Source: Acidipropionibacterium thoenii DSM 20276
GTDB lineage: Bacteria > Actinomycetota > Actinomycetes > Propionibacteriales > Propionibacteriaceae
DNA: 64,000 nucleotides
NCBI RefSeq assembly: GCF_000423445.1
Contig: NZ_AUHZ01000006.1
Span: forward strand, 164,746-228,745
Direction of reading: 5' to 3'
The notes beneath the pieces are model-generated. The model did no database searches. It was given only the letters and a program-made list of their open reading frames with translations, and was not told where the DNA came from. Positions 45,604 through 55,585 of this stretch are shown here, piece after piece. The first letter of the stretch is position 1. The number at the start of each line of letters is the position of its first letter. The translations under genes and the position numbers were made by a program.

Positions 45604-47124
45604 GTGTCTGCGACTTCAACGTATCCAGAGCCTCACAGCAGGTTCGATCGCTGGTTCGAAATCACCCAGCGTGGCTCGACCCGATCCAAAGAGATCCGCG
45701 GCGGGGTGGTCACCTTCTTCACGATGGCCTACATCCTCGCCCTCAACCCCCTCATCCTCGGAGGCGCCACCGACAAGAACGGCACGCTCCTCAACGGCGC
45801 CCCGAAGTTCCTCGACGCGGCGGGCAAGACCCTCAACGAGGCTGCCATCGACCAGAACAAGATGATGATCCTGGCGGTGACCGCCCTGGTCGCCGGCGTG
45901 ATGACCATCTTCATGGGAGTCTACGGCCGCTTCCCGCTCGGCATCGCCGCCGGCCTGGGCATCAACTCGCTGCTGGCCTATGGCGTCGCCCCGACGATGA
46001 CCTGGCCGCAGGCGATGGGTCTGGTGGTCTGGGAGGGCATTCTCATCTTCGTCTTCGTCATCTCGGGCCTGCGGGAGATGATCTTCCGCGCCGTGCCACG
46101 AAGCCTGAGGGCGGCGATCGGCGTCGGCATCGGCCTGTTCATCGCCCTGGTCGGCCTGGTCGACTCCGGAGTCGTGCGCGCCGGCGACGGCACACCCGTC
46201 CAGCTCGGTATCGGCGGCTCCTTGCAGGGCTGGCCGATCTTCGTGTGCGTGGTGGGATTCCTCGGGGTCGTCATCCTCTACGTCAAGAAGGTCAAGGGCG
46301 CGATGCTGATCGCCATCGCCGGAGGTTCGGTGCTGGCCCTCATCATCGAGAGCATCGCCAAGATCGGCCCGCACATCGGCGACCAGAACCCCACCGGGTG
46401 GGCTCTCAATGTGCCCCGTCTGCCGGCCGCGTCGAGCTTCTCCTGGCCTGATCTGGGGCTGGTGGGACGGGTCGACCTGTTCGGGGGATTCCTCAAGGAC
46501 GGCCACTTCAACGCCGCCACCTTCATCACGGTGCTCCTCATCGTGTTCTCCCTGATGCTGGCCGACTTCTTCGACACCATGGGCACTGTGGTGGCCATCG
46601 GCGCCCAGGCCGGTCTCAACGACGACGAGGGCAACCCGCCTCACCTCAAGCAGATCCTGATGGTCGACTCGCTGGCCGCGGTGGCCGGCGGTCTGGGCTG
46701 CTCCTCCTCCAACACCGGCTTCATCGAGTCCTCGGCCGGAGTCGGCGAGGGTGCCAAGACAGGCTTCGCGTCGGTGGTCACCGGCATCCTGTTCCTGCTG
46801 TCGATGCTCATCTCCCCGATCATCACCATGATCCCCTCGGAGGCCGCCGCACCTGTGCTGGTCTTCGTGGGCTTCCTGATGATGTCCCAGGTCACCGAGA
46901 TCAACTGGACGGACGTCGTCGAGGGCCTGCCGGCCTTCGCGGCGATCATCCTGATGCCCTTCACCTACTCGATCACCGCCGGTATCGGCGCAGGCTTCAT
47001 CCTGTACTGCCTCACCAAGCTGGTGGTCGGCAAGGCGCGTCTGGTGCACCCGATCCTGTGGGTCGTCTCGCTGCTGTTCCTGGTCTACTTCGCCCAGGGG
47101 CTGCTGCTCCAGCTCATCGGCTGA
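45604..47124 (+). CDS. NCS2 family purine permease (AzgA-like)
   Basis: A 506-aa membrane protein with about 12-14 helices that imports purine bases by proton symport. Key stretches are the N-terminal EIRGGVVTFFTMAYILALNP, GRFPLGIAAGLGINSLLAYG and the helix-10 region MLADFFDTMGTVVAIG. The AzgA/GhxP branch (adenine, guanine or hypoxanthine) is the better match than the uracil branch. The start is set at GTG 45604, with TACCAT 7 nt upstream; the ATG at 45595 overlaps that box. Confidence 0.88.
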   Translation: MSATSTYPEPHSRFDRWFEITQRGSTRSKEIRGGVVTFFTMAYILALNPLILGGATDKNGTLLNGAPKFLDAAGKTLNEAAIDQNKMMILAVTALVAGVMTIFMGVYGRFPLGIAAGLGINSLLAYGVAPTMTWPQAMGLVVWEGILIFVFVISGLREMIFRAVPRSLRAAIGVGIGLFIALVGLVDSGVVRAGDGTPVQLGIGGSLQGWPIFVCVVGFLGVVILYVKKVKGAMLIAIAGGSVLALIIESIAKIGPHIGDQNPTGWALNVPRLPAASSFSWPDLGLVGRVDLFGGFLKDGHFNAATFITVLLIVFSLMLADFFDTMGTVVAIGAQAGLNDDEGNPPHLKQILMVDSLAAVAGGLGCSSSNTGFIESSAGVGEGAKTGFASVVTGILFLLSMLISPIITMIPSEAAAPVLVFVGFLMMSQVTEINWTDVVEGLPAFAAIILMPFTYSITAGIGAGFILYCLTKLVVGKARLVHPILWVVSLLFLVYFAQGLLLQLIG

Positions 47125-47163
47125 CCTTCGATCCGCGACGCCGGTCAGAGCGCGCGGCAGCAC

Positions 47164-47847
47164 CTACATGGTGGTTCTGTCGACGCTGCTCTGGCCGGCG
47201 TGCCACACCACGAACAGATCGGGGGGACGCCGTCCGGCCGCTGGCGCGGCAGCACTCCACTCCTGGAACCGGGTGAGGAAGTCGACCAGCCCCTCGACCA
47301 GGCCGTGGGTGGGTTCGACCACCTGATCGGTGATCGACGCCAGGGCCTGTGCGGTCGCGGTGACGTGGGCGGCTCGAGAGTAGCCGGTGCGCATCCCGGG
47401 GGTGGCCCGCAGCGGGATCTGCGGATCCCCACCGAGCAGCCGCCGCAGGGACAACTCGCTGGGCAACCCGGCGCGGGCCAGATCGAATTCGAAACTGTCG
47501 GCCTGAGCGGCGTCCAAGAGCATGGAATGGGTTCCCCAGGACAACTTGTGCAGCCACAGATCGAAGACCCGCCAGCACCGGGTCAACCGGTCGGGGCTCA
47601 CGTAGCTGCCGGCGATGAGGTCGTCGACGTCGTTGGGGGTGGGCCAGTTGACGGGCAGGATCGGCGCGGCCTTGTCGGTGCGCGTGACGGGGCGCAGTTT
47701 GGACCACAGCCCCTTGTGACGCGGGGCCTCCGGCACACTGAAATACTCCTGTGCCCAGCCGCGAAGCTTGTCTGCCTGCGCTTCGTCGGCTCCGAAAACA
47801 TCCCGAACCTCGTCGATCGAGATGGCGTGAAGCCGTAACTCACCCAT
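47164..47847 (-). CDS. Hypothetical protein
   Basis: A 227-aa soluble protein of no family that I can name with confidence. It starts MGELRLHAISIDEVRDVFGA and contains a Trp-rich central part (CWRVFDLWLHKLSWGTHSML). No signal peptide or membrane segment. ATG 47847 is preferred because TACGGT lies 7 nt upstream with no ribosome site; a start 30 nt further up would overlap this box. It is divergent from the 30-aa ORF at 47892. Confidence 0.7.
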   Translation of the reverse strand: MGELRLHAISIDEVRDVFGADEAQADKLRGWAQEYFSVPEAPRHKGLWSKLRPVTRTDKAAPILPVNWPTPNDVDDLIAGSYVSPDRLTRCWRVFDLWLHKLSWGTHSMLLDAAQADSFEFDLARAGLPSELSLRRLLGGDPQIPLRATPGMRTGYSRAAHVTATAQALASITDQVVEPTHGLVEGLVDFLTRFQEWSAAAPAAGRRPPDLFVVWHAGQSSVDRTTM

Positions 47848-47891
47848 GGGCACAACCGTACCGACCCGTGGTCGCAACTATCGTGGAATGC

Positions 47892-47984
47892 GTGGATCCC
47901 CGTTCCAGACAGTATGTCGTCACCGCGGCGTTGGTGCTCATCGTGGCGCTGGTGGTGGCCGGCGCCCTGCTCGGGGCGATGTGA
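47892..47984 (+). CDS. 30-aa single-span membrane peptide
   Basis: A very short frame beginning GTG 47892, with residues MDPRSRQYV followed by one hydrophobic helix of about 20 residues (VTAALVLIVALVVAGALLGA). A TATCGT box lies exactly 7 nt before the GTG, the same spacing as the leaderless genes around it. The positively charged N-terminus predicts N-in topology. It lies 68 bp upstream of the secreted-protein gene. Evidence is positional and compositional only. Confidence 0.5.
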   Translation: MDPRSRQYVVTAALVLIVALVVAGALLGAM

Positions 47985-48052
47985 CCGGCTCCGCAGTGGC
48001 GGGACGGCCGCGTCCAGAACAACGAACAGCTCCACGACCTCGGGAGGAGCGC

Positions 48053-49033
48053 GTGGCAGGATGGCAGACCGTGACCAGAAGCTCCGCGCGATCCCTGCTG
48101 CAGATCCGCCGCCTGCTGCAGATGCTCGGCTGCGCCGTGGCGGCCTGGCTGCTGGCCGCCGGACCCGCCCTCGCCGCTCCATCCGGGATGACTGTGCAGA
48201 TATCCGGCATCTCGACCCCGGTGGGGATGGCGGCCGACACGGACGGGGACTGCTACTGGGTGACTGACGGCAGGACCGCGACCACCCGGACGCTGGTCTC
48301 GGTGGACAGTTCCGGGCGGCCGTCGAAGTCCATCAGCTGGCAGGCCGCCCCCAAGGATGTGCAGGCCCTGGCCTGGGCCGACAGCACCCTCTACGTCGGC
48401 GACATCGGTGACCCGAGCGGGGACCGGGACCACATCCAGGTGCTCAGCCCGATGAGCCTCAGCGGCACCAGCACCTCGTGGCGGGCCTGGGACTTCGTCT
48501 ATCCGGATGGCGCGCACGACTCCTCGGCGATGGCGGTCAGTCCCAAGGGCAATATCTACATCGTCACGAAGGGTGACTCGCCGGCGGTCTACCGTGCCTC
48601 CTCCGAGCTGAGCCGCGACTCCGACAACGCCCTGGTCAAGGTCGCTTCGGCACCTGCCGGCGTCACCGACGCCGTCTTCCTCCCCGGCGGCACGGAGCTG
48701 GCGCTGCGCACCGCCGACCAGGTGACTCTGCTGGACGCCTACAGCTGGAAGACGCTGGCCACCGCGAACATCTCGGCGACCGGCGGCGAGGCGATCAGCA
48801 ACGACCTGACGGGCAAGGGTCTGCTGGTCAGCGGCTCCTCGACCGCTGTGGCGGGGATGGACCTGCCGCATGCCGGCGACCGGGCGACACCCTCCCCGTC
48901 GGCGAGTGCTCAGGCGGCCAGCAGCGAGTCCACCGACTCCCAGGCCAGCCCCCGGACAGGCACCCTGATCATGCTGATCGGGTCGGTGCTGGTGGCCCTG
49001 GCAGCCGCCGTGGTGGTCTACCGGGTTCGGTGA
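48053..49033 (+). CDS. Secreted protein with C-terminal membrane anchor
   Basis: A 326-aa exported protein. Residues 1-45 are a signal peptide with a cleavage-like AGPALAAPSG. The mature part has weak blade-like repeats (GMAADTDGDCYWVTDG, VQALAWADSTLYVGDIGD, AMAVSPKGNIYIVTKGD), which suggests a beta-propeller. A Ser/Ala/Pro linker and a last helix (TLIMLIGSVLVALAAAVVVY) anchor it. GTG 48053 has GGAGGAG upstream. No sorting LPxTG is present. The function is unknown. Confidence 0.75.
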   Translation: MAGWQTVTRSSARSLLQIRRLLQMLGCAVAAWLLAAGPALAAPSGMTVQISGISTPVGMAADTDGDCYWVTDGRTATTRTLVSVDSSGRPSKSISWQAAPKDVQALAWADSTLYVGDIGDPSGDRDHIQVLSPMSLSGTSTSWRAWDFVYPDGAHDSSAMAVSPKGNIYIVTKGDSPAVYRASSELSRDSDNALVKVASAPAGVTDAVFLPGGTELALRTADQVTLLDAYSWKTLATANISATGGEAISNDLTGKGLLVSGSSTAVAGMDLPHAGDRATPSPSASAQAASSESTDSQASPRTGTLIMLIGSVLVALAAAVVVYRVR

Positions 49034-49036
49034 AAC

Positions 49037-50167
49037 TCAAGCACTGAGGCCGGGCATCCTCTCCAGGATCCAGTCCAGGCAGGCCACCAGGGCGCGCACG
49101 TCCTCGGGGTCGACCGAGGAGAAGGTCCCGACCCGGATCTGATTGCGTCCCAGCCCCCGGTAGGGGTCGATGTCCACAATCCCGTTGTCACGAGCGATTC
49201 CGCACAGAGTCGCCGAGTCGATACCGGCGTCCAGATCGATCGTGACGACCACCGGGCTGCGCAGCGCGGGATCCCGCACGAAGGCGGCGGTCAACGGGTT
49301 GGCATCGGCCCAGCCGTAGAGGATGTCGGAACTGGTGCGGGATCGTTGCGCGGCCCCGGCCATCCCGCCGTGGGCCAGCAGCCAGCGGACCTGGGCCTCC
49401 AGCATCATCAGGGTGGCGATCGCCGGGGTGTTGAGGGTCTGGTCCTTCAGGGAGTTGTCCAGAGCCAGGGTCAGATTGAGGATGTCGGGCACCCAGCGCG
49501 CCGAGGAGGTCAGCTCGGCCGACCGCTCGATCGCCGCCGGGGACAGGAAGGACACCCACAGGCCGCCATCGGAGGCGAAATTCTTCTGCGGTGAGAAGTA
49601 GTAGGCGTCGGCCTGGGAGATGTCGGCGTCGATCCCGCCGGCCGCCGAGGTGGCGTCGATCAGCACCAGCGCCGAGTCGTCGAGATCGACGGGCCGGCGC
49701 ACCGGGGCGGCCACCCCGGTGGAGGTCTCATTCTGGGCCCACGCGTAGCTGTCGGCGGCATAGCTGGCCTCGGGCAGCGCGAGCCTTCCGGCCGGTGCCT
49801 CGAAGATCGCCGGGTCGGCCAGGAAGGGAGCCTTCTGCAAGGTGGTGGCGAATTTGCGGGTGAAGGATCCGTAGACGCCGTTGGCGCTGCGATGCTTCAC
49901 CAGGCTGCAGGCCGCCATCGACCAGAACAGCGTCGCCCCACCGTTGCCCAGCGCCACCTGATACCCCTCGGGCAGCCGGTACAGCTCGGCCAGCCCGGTG
50001 CGGATCGAATGCACCAGGTCCTTCACCGGCGCCTTGCGGTGGGATGTGCCCAGCACCGAACCGGGGGCTGCCAGGGACTCCACCACCTCGCGGCGGATGC
50101 GTGAGGGCCCGGACCCGAAACGCGGGTCGGCGGGCAGCAGATCGGTAGGGATGATCAGCTCAGACAT
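49037..50167 (-). CDS. serC: Phosphoserine aminotransferase
   Basis: A 376-aa PLP aminotransferase of the actinobacterial SerC type, converting 3-phosphohydroxypyruvate to phosphoserine. The PLP lysine is in YYFSPQKNFASDGG, with the phosphate-binding start FGSGPSRIRREVVE and LGTSHRKAPVKDLV. GAGAGG lies upstream of ATG 50167. It converges on the secreted-protein gene with 3 bp between stops. It provides serine that sdaA and glyA in this window consume. Confidence 0.92.
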   Translation of the reverse strand: MSELIIPTDLLPADPRFGSGPSRIRREVVESLAAPGSVLGTSHRKAPVKDLVHSIRTGLAELYRLPEGYQVALGNGGATLFWSMAACSLVKHRSANGVYGSFTRKFATTLQKAPFLADPAIFEAPAGRLALPEASYAADSYAWAQNETSTGVAAPVRRPVDLDDSALVLIDATSAAGGIDADISQADAYYFSPQKNFASDGGLWVSFLSPAAIERSAELTSSARWVPDILNLTLALDNSLKDQTLNTPAIATLMMLEAQVRWLLAHGGMAGAAQRSRTSSDILYGWADANPLTAAFVRDPALRSPVVVTIDLDAGIDSATLCGIARDNGIVDIDPYRGLGRNQIRVGTFSSVDPEDVRALVACLDWILERMPGLSA

Positions 50168-50276
50168 GTGGGAATCCTCTCAGTTCGCGGTGCCGCGTGG
50201 GGAGATGTCCACTGACGGGACCTCCCGGTGGTCGGGGTTGTGGGAGGATTGGGCGCGAATTCCACCGGAGGTCAGC

Positions 50277-51413
50277 ATGATCATCTCGTCCCGACATGTC
50301 CTCGGCCCGCACGGTTCCGCCGGGCCCGCCACCATCACGATCGATGGCGATCGGATCGCCGATGTCACCACCGATCTGGTGGACGCCGCCCATGAGGTCC
50401 CCGAGTGGATCCTGCCCGGCTACGTGGACACTCACTGTCATGGTGCCGCCGGGGCGAGCTTCTCCGATCCGGATCCCGAGAGGGTCCGTGCTGCCATCGA
50501 GTACCACCGCAACCAGGGCGCCACCACCTTGTTCGCATCCACGGTCACCGAGGACCTCGACGACCTGGTCGACCAGATCGGGCGGATCCGGACCTTCTGC
50601 GCCGCCGGGGAGCTCGACGGTATTCATCTGGAGGGCCCCTTCCTGGCCGAGTCACGCAAGGGGGCGCACAGTCTGGAGCTGTTGCGCGACCCCACCCCGG
50701 CACGGGTCGAGAGGCTGTTGGAGGCCGGTGGCGAGGATCTGCGGATGATCACCGTCGCGCCGGAGCGCCGGTGCGGTATCGAGGCGGTCGGCACGATCTC
50801 TGCCGCAGGCGTCCACGCCGCCTTCGGCCACTCCGAGGCGGACGCGGCGACCGCCCGCGATGCGGTCGACTCGGGGGCCGACATCGTCACCCATCTGTTC
50901 AACGCGATGGCCCCGATCCATCACCGCAAGCCCGGCCCGGTGCCGTGGATGCTCACCGATTCGCGAGTGATGTGCGAACTGATCTGTGACGGCGTCCACC
51001 TGGCACCCGACGTCATCCGGATGGCCGTGCAGACCGCCGGGCCCGGCCGGATCGGTCTGGTGACCGATGCGATGAGCGCGACCGGCCAGCCCGACGGGGA
51101 CTACATGCTGGGTTCCCTGGCGGTCCGGGTGATCAACGGCAGTGCGCGACTGCTCAACGCCGACGGCACTCTCGGGGCGATTGCCGGTTCGACCTTGACT
51201 CTCGGCAAGGCTGTCGAGTTCGTCGTCACCAAGGTGGGGATCCCACTGGAGGAGGCCGCGGTGATGGCCTCGGCGACCCCGGCCCGCTGGCACGGACTGG
51301 ATGCCGGAGTGATCGCCGAGGGGCGCCGGGCGGATCTGTGCCTCACCACCGCCACGGGACATCTTCAGCGGGTGATCCGGGCCGGCCGGGAGGTGGCGCG
51401 ACCGGTTCACTGA
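50277..51413 (+). CDS. nagA: N-acetylglucosamine-6-phosphate deacetylase
   Basis: A 378-aa amidohydrolase that removes acetate from GlcNAc-6-phosphate, giving the substrate for NagB. Metal and catalytic motifs are [42 protein letters not shown] and the catalytic Asp in [10 protein letters not shown]. The ATG has GGAGGT 7 nt upstream. An in-frame extension upstream would overlap the divergent serC gene and is rejected. The nearby DtxR-type gene starts 204 bp later. Confidence 0.94.
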   Translation: MIISSRHVLGPHGSAGPATITIDGDRIADVTTDLVDAAHEVPEWILPGYVDTHCHGAAGASFSDPDPERVRAAIEYHRNQGATTLFASTVTEDLDDLVDQIGRIRTFCAAGELDGIHLEGPFLAESRKGAHSLELLRDPTPARVERLLEAGGEDLRMITVAPERRCGIEAVGTISAAGVHAAFGHSEADAATARDAVDSGADIVTHLFNAMAPIHHRKPGPVPWMLTDSRVMCELICDGVHLAPDVIRMAVQTAGPGRIGLVTDAMSATGQPDGDYMLGSLAVRVINGSARLLNADGTLGAIAGSTLTLGKAVEFVVTKVGIPLEEAAVMASATPARWHGLDAGVIAEGRRADLCLTTATGHLQRVIRAGREVARPVH

Positions 51414-51616
51414 GACCGGCAGGACGCCGGGCCCCCAGCAGTGGCCGGCGGCCCGGGTCCGGGTTCGGGAATGCCCCGCAGGGCGCGGATGTTGCCACAA
51501 CGGCGTCTCCCAGCTCTTCTCGGGACAACAGCTCCGGGGCCGGTGGGAGGGTCATCGGGGGATGGGAAGGACAGTGGGATGGACGCGACAGTCCACATGG
51601 CGCGACGGAGGAGAAC

Positions 51617-52396
51617 GTGAGCGGCGAACTCATCGACACCACGGAGATGTATCTGAGGACCCTCTACGAACTGCTGGAGGAGGGCATCGACCTGCGCCGC
51701 GCACGGATCGTCGAGCGACTCCACCAGTCGGGCCCGACGGTCTCCCAGACGGTGGCACGGATGGAGCGCGACGGGCTGCTGGTCGTCAATGCCGACCGGA
51801 CCATCGAGTTCACCCCTGACGGTCATGCCGAGGCGGTCAATGTGATGCGCAAGCACCGGCTCGCCGAGTGTTTGCTCACCCAGGTCATCGGGCTGGACAT
51901 CGCGTTGGTCCACGACGAGGCCTGTCGCTGGGAGCATGTCATCTCCGATGAGGTGGAGAAACGGCTCATCGACATCCTCGACGACCCGGGCACCTCCCCC
52001 TACGGCAACGCCATTCCCGCGATGGGCCAGTACACCAGCCCGGACTCGGCCGCCTCCTTCCGGGAGGACTCCCGGCCGCTCGCCGAGTTCCTCACCGACG
52101 CCGAGCCATCCGGTGGGGCGGGGTCGGGTCGGCACCCGGGCCATGCCGGGCACCCGGGTGATGCCGGTTCCGACGGCCAGCTGGTCAGGATCGTCCGCCT
52201 CACCGAACACTTCCAGGCCACCGACTCCAATCTGGCCACCACCAACCGGGTGGGAGTGACGATCGGCACCACGGTGCGCGCCCAGGTTCAGGACGGTCTG
52301 GTGGTGGTGACCGGTCCGCAGGGCTCTGCGGAGTTCTCCGAGCACGACGCCGACGGGATCTTCGTGACGCCGGTGGCCGTCAACGCGGTGGCCTGA
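51617..52396 (+). CDS. DtxR/IdeR-family metal-dependent repressor
   Basis: A 259-aa regulator. Residues 1-65 are the DtxR winged helix ([35 protein letters not shown]). The metal ligands of DtxR are all recognisable: KHRLAE (His79, Glu83), [10 protein letters not shown] (His98, Cys102, Glu105, His106). The C-terminal SH3-like domain is separated by a Gly/His-rich insert of about 25 residues ([19 protein letters not shown]). It should repress iron-uptake genes when iron-loaded. GTG 51617 has GGAGGAG upstream. Confidence 0.9.
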   Translation: MSGELIDTTEMYLRTLYELLEEGIDLRRARIVERLHQSGPTVSQTVARMERDGLLVVNADRTIEFTPDGHAEAVNVMRKHRLAECLLTQVIGLDIALVHDEACRWEHVISDEVEKRLIDILDDPGTSPYGNAIPAMGQYTSPDSAASFREDSRPLAEFLTDAEPSGGAGSGRHPGHAGHPGDAGSDGQLVRIVRLTEHFQATDSNLATTNRVGVTIGTTVRAQVQDGLVVVTGPQGSAEFSEHDADGIFVTPVAVNAVA

Positions 52397-52414
52397 ACCT
52401 GCAGAGGTGAGCTG

Positions 52415-53260
52415 ATGAGACTCTTCCCGGTGCACGAGATGGTCAGGCGGCTGGGTCTGAGCCTGCCCGAGGACGCCTGGCCCGATTACCTGGCGAGGTT
52501 TCACGCCGAGCGGCCAGGGGTGATCCAGGAGGTGCTCGGCCGCAGCCTGGCCGGGCAGCGCAACCCCTACGTCTGGCTGGCGCGCTCGGTGTCGCGGACC
52601 GCCGGATCGGTGGTCGACGTCCGGTGCGGGGCCGGTGCGCTGACCCGCGAACTGGTCGAGGAGGGCCGGCAGGTGATCGGGATCGAGGACTCGGCCGACG
52701 AGTTGGCGGCGGCGAGGGCCGCCGGTCCCGAGTCCATCACCTGGATGTACGGGGAGGTCGGCGATCTACCGCTGGCCAGCAGCTCGGTCGATGCCGTCGT
52801 CACCTCGATGGGAATGGTGACGGCGAGCGACCCCCGGGTGCTGCTGGACGAGGCCGCCCGGGTGCTGCGCCCCGGTGGTTCGTTCGCCTGCATGGCCCCC
52901 ACCGTGCGCCCGATGGCCCCCTCACTGGCGCGCCAGGCTGCGGAGTTCACCTTGCGGGTCGGATCGACGCCGAGCTTTCCGGGAGCCCTGGAGCTCAAAC
53001 TGACCGACCTGCTCGCCCAGCGCGGTCTGCGGAAGGTGGAGGACGCCCGGGCGTGCTATGTGTTCACGGTGCACGACGTCGAGGACGCCGATCTCATCAT
53101 CAACGCGATGTACCTGCCCGGGTCGACACCCTCACGGCGCCGTTCGGCCCGCGACTGGCTGGTGCGCAGAGCGGTGGCTCGGGGGCAGGTGGAGCTGCCG
53201 ATCCCGATGCGACGGGTGGTGGCCCTGAAGGACCCGGAACCGGCCTCGGGGATCGCCTGA
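52415..53260 (+). CDS. Class I SAM-dependent methyltransferase
   Basis: A 281-aa protein with a central Methyltransf_11 domain. The SAM motif I is VVDVRCGAGALT, where Arg replaces the usual Gly/Ala. Motif II is VIGIEDSADEL, and the later LLDEAARVLRPGGSF is the standard motif III loop. AGAGGTGAG precedes the ATG. It is 18 bp after the DtxR-type gene and probably co-transcribed. The substrate is unknown. Confidence 0.8.
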   Translation: MRLFPVHEMVRRLGLSLPEDAWPDYLARFHAERPGVIQEVLGRSLAGQRNPYVWLARSVSRTAGSVVDVRCGAGALTRELVEEGRQVIGIEDSADELAAARAAGPESITWMYGEVGDLPLASSSVDAVVTSMGMVTASDPRVLLDEAARVLRPGGSFACMAPTVRPMAPSLARQAAEFTLRVGSTPSFPGALELKLTDLLAQRGLRKVEDARACYVFTVHDVEDADLIINAMYLPGSTPSRRRSARDWLVRRAVARGQVELPIPMRRVVALKDPEPASGIA

Positions 53261-53398
53261 CAGGGAATATCGCCGTGTCCGAAGGTGTTCGAGAGCCACA
53301 GAAGAGGTCGCCTCCACAGCGACATCTGCCGGTGCGAGGAACATGCCGGGGGCACAGACACCGATGGCTTCAATGGTCAGATTCACACGGAGGAAGAA

Positions 53399-53776
53399 AT
53401 GGCAACCGTCGCCCTGAATGAGGAGAACTTCGCCTCGACGATCGACGCGAATGACGTCGTGCTCATCGACTTCTGGGCCGGATGGTGCAATCCCTGCATG
53501 CGCTTCGGGCCGATTTACGAGGCTGCCAGCGAACGCCATCCCGAGGTCACCTTCGCCAAGGTCGACACCGAGGACCAGCAGGACCTCGCCGGCGCCCTGG
53601 AGATCACCTCCATCCCCACCCTGATGGCTTTCCGCTCGGGCTACCTGGTGTTCCGCCAGTCCGGTCTGCTCCCCGGATCGGCGTTGGACGACCTCATCGG
53701 TCAGGTCCAGGCCATCGATCCGGCCGAGCTGGCCAAGCAGGCCGCGGCCCAGAAGCAGGCCGAGGCCGAGGTCTGA
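53399..53776 (+). CDS. Thioredoxin with a WCNPC active site
   Basis: A 125-aa thioredoxin-fold protein. The redox site is WAGWCNPCMRF, so Asn replaces the usual Gly of WCGPC. The cis-Pro loop SIPTLMAF and the fold-defining VVLIDFWA are intact. A short Ala/Lys/Gln-rich helix extends the C-terminus. ATG 53399 has GGAGGA upstream. It is likely a cytosolic disulfide reductase with an altered redox potential, which is an inference from the dipeptide change. Confidence 0.88.
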   Translation: MATVALNEENFASTIDANDVVLIDFWAGWCNPCMRFGPIYEAASERHPEVTFAKVDTEDQQDLAGALEITSIPTLMAFRSGYLVFRQSGLLPGSALDDLIGQVQAIDPAELAKQAAAQKQAEAEV

Positions 53777-53911
53777 GACGGGTCCGGAGGGCGACCCTTG
53801 GCGGGTGGGGCGAGTGCCCGCCAGAACGTGAGGTGACACGGATTTCAGTGTAACGTCTCAGCTGCCTGGCACACCCAATGGCGGGCGCGCCGGCGACGAC
53901 AGATAAGGCTG

Positions 53912-55582
53912 ATGCCAGGGACCATGGACGCACACTCTCCAGCCAGCGGCACGATCCGCCCCGACGTCGAGCAGCTGGTGGCCACCACTCCGCCATCGGG
54001 AAAGTACCGCGGCATCTTCGTGGTGGCCGCAGTGGCCACCCTCGGATCCCTGCTCTTCGGCTACGACACCGGCGTCATCTCCGGGGCGCTGCCGTACATG
54101 TACATGCCGCGCAGCGCCGGCGGGCTGGCCATCGGCCCCATCCAGGAAGGCCTGGTCGGCGGCGTCCTGCTCATCGGGGCGGCCCTGGGAGCGGTGTTCG
54201 GCGGCAGACTGTCGGACCGATGGGGCAGACGCAACAACCTCACCATCCTGGCTGTGCTCTTCCTGATCGGTGCGCTGGGAACCACGTTCGCGCCCACCGC
54301 GCTGGTGATGTACCCGTTCCGTCTGGTGCTGGGATTCGCGGTGGGTGGGGCATCGGCCACCGTGCCGGTCTACCTCGCCGAGTCGGCCCCCAAACGCATC
54401 CGGGGCTCGATCGTGGCGGTGGACCAGCTGATGATCGTGACAGGCCAGCTGATGGCCTTCAGCATGAACGCCGTGATCAACGCGGCCCATGGCGGCCCGA
54501 AGATCACCGTGTCCGCCAACCACAACGCCGACTCGCTCGGCATCGGGGTGGGGCAGCGTTCCTGGGACTCGATCCTGGCCCTGCAGTCCTCCAAGGGCGG
54601 CCCGCTGGACGCGGCCCAGTTCCAGTCCTTCCTGGACCATCTGGTGATCAGCGCCGGAAACGGCGAGGCCTGGCGCTGGATGCTGGTGCTGTGCACCCTT
54701 CCGGCCATCGCGCTGTGGATCGGTATCCGGATGATGCCGGAGTCGGCTCGCTGGTACCTGGTGCGAGGGCACGTCCGTGAATCGATCGGTTCCCTCAAGC
54801 GGGTCCGCGATCCCCGCAAGGACGGGCCCCTGGAGGCCGAGGTCTCCGAGATGCTGGAGACCCGCCGCCACCAGCTCCTGGAGAACGGCCAGAAGGGCGA
54901 CCTGGCACTGGTCTGGCGCACTCCATGGCTGCGGAAGCTGCTGATGATGGGGATCTTCCTGGCGGTCATCAACCAGACCACCGGCGTCAACACGATCATG
55001 TACTACGCGCCGAAGGTGCTGGAGTACGCCGGGATGACCACCAGCGCCTCCATCACCGCCCAGGTCGCCAACGGCGTCACCTCAGTGATCGGCGCCGCCC
55101 TCGGGCTGTGGCTGATCTTCCGGTTCAGACGCCGTCAACTCCTCATCTTCGACATCTTCGGGGTGGCTGCAGCGCTGCTCGGCATCGCCGCGATCTTCGG
55201 TTTCGTGATCGCCCCGCATGTCAGCGCCGGCGACCCGGTGCCGGCCTGGGCGCCGTTCCTGGTGCTGGCCATGATGGCGATCTTCATGCTCATCGTGCAG
55301 TCCACCAATGGCACGGTGGTCTGGACGATGATGGGGGAGATGTTCCCCTCCCATGTGCGCGGCGTGATGAACGGCACCGCGATCTTCTTCATGTGGGTGG
55401 TCAATGCGGTGATCACCTTCACCTTCCCGACCCTGATGGCACGCCTGGGGGGCGCCACCACCTACACCATCTATGGCGTCCTCAACCTGATCATCGGCAT
55501 TGTGTTGGTGCGGATCATGCCCGAGACCTCTGGGAAGTCCTTGGAGGAGATCGAGCAGGACATGGAGCAGCGGTACTCCTGA
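53912..55582 (+). CDS. Sugar porter family MFS transporter
   Basis: A 556-aa sugar/proton symporter with 12 helices. Signatures are GSLLFGYDTGVISGALPY, GRLSDRWGRRNN, the sugar-porter PESARWYLVRG, and the later INQTTGVNTIMYYAPKV. The central loop carries an uncommon insertion of about 60 residues (HNADSLGIGVGQRSWDS and following) before WRWMLVLCTLP. AAGG precedes ATG 53912; an ATG four codons later is also possible. It probably imports a hexose, pentose or inositol. Confidence 0.9.
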   Translation: MPGTMDAHSPASGTIRPDVEQLVATTPPSGKYRGIFVVAAVATLGSLLFGYDTGVISGALPYMYMPRSAGGLAIGPIQEGLVGGVLLIGAALGAVFGGRLSDRWGRRNNLTILAVLFLIGALGTTFAPTALVMYPFRLVLGFAVGGASATVPVYLAESAPKRIRGSIVAVDQLMIVTGQLMAFSMNAVINAAHGGPKITVSANHNADSLGIGVGQRSWDSILALQSSKGGPLDAAQFQSFLDHLVISAGNGEAWRWMLVLCTLPAIALWIGIRMMPESARWYLVRGHVRESIGSLKRVRDPRKDGPLEAEVSEMLETRRHQLLENGQKGDLALVWRTPWLRKLLMMGIFLAVINQTTGVNTIMYYAPKVLEYAGMTTSASITAQVANGVTSVIGAALGLWLIFRFRRRQLLIFDIFGVAAALLGIAAIFGFVIAPHVSAGDPVPAWAPFLVLAMMAIFMLIVQSTNGTVVWTMMGEMFPSHVRGVMNGTAIFFMWVVNAVITFTFPTLMARLGGATTYTIYGVLNLIIGIVLVRIMPETSGKSLEEIEQDMEQRYS

Positions 55583-55585
55583 GGG

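Noticed and set aside
49998..50276. A longer nagA start reading back into the serC region
   Set aside because: It would overlap the divergent serC start, while ATG 50277 has a strong ribosome site and fits the family length.
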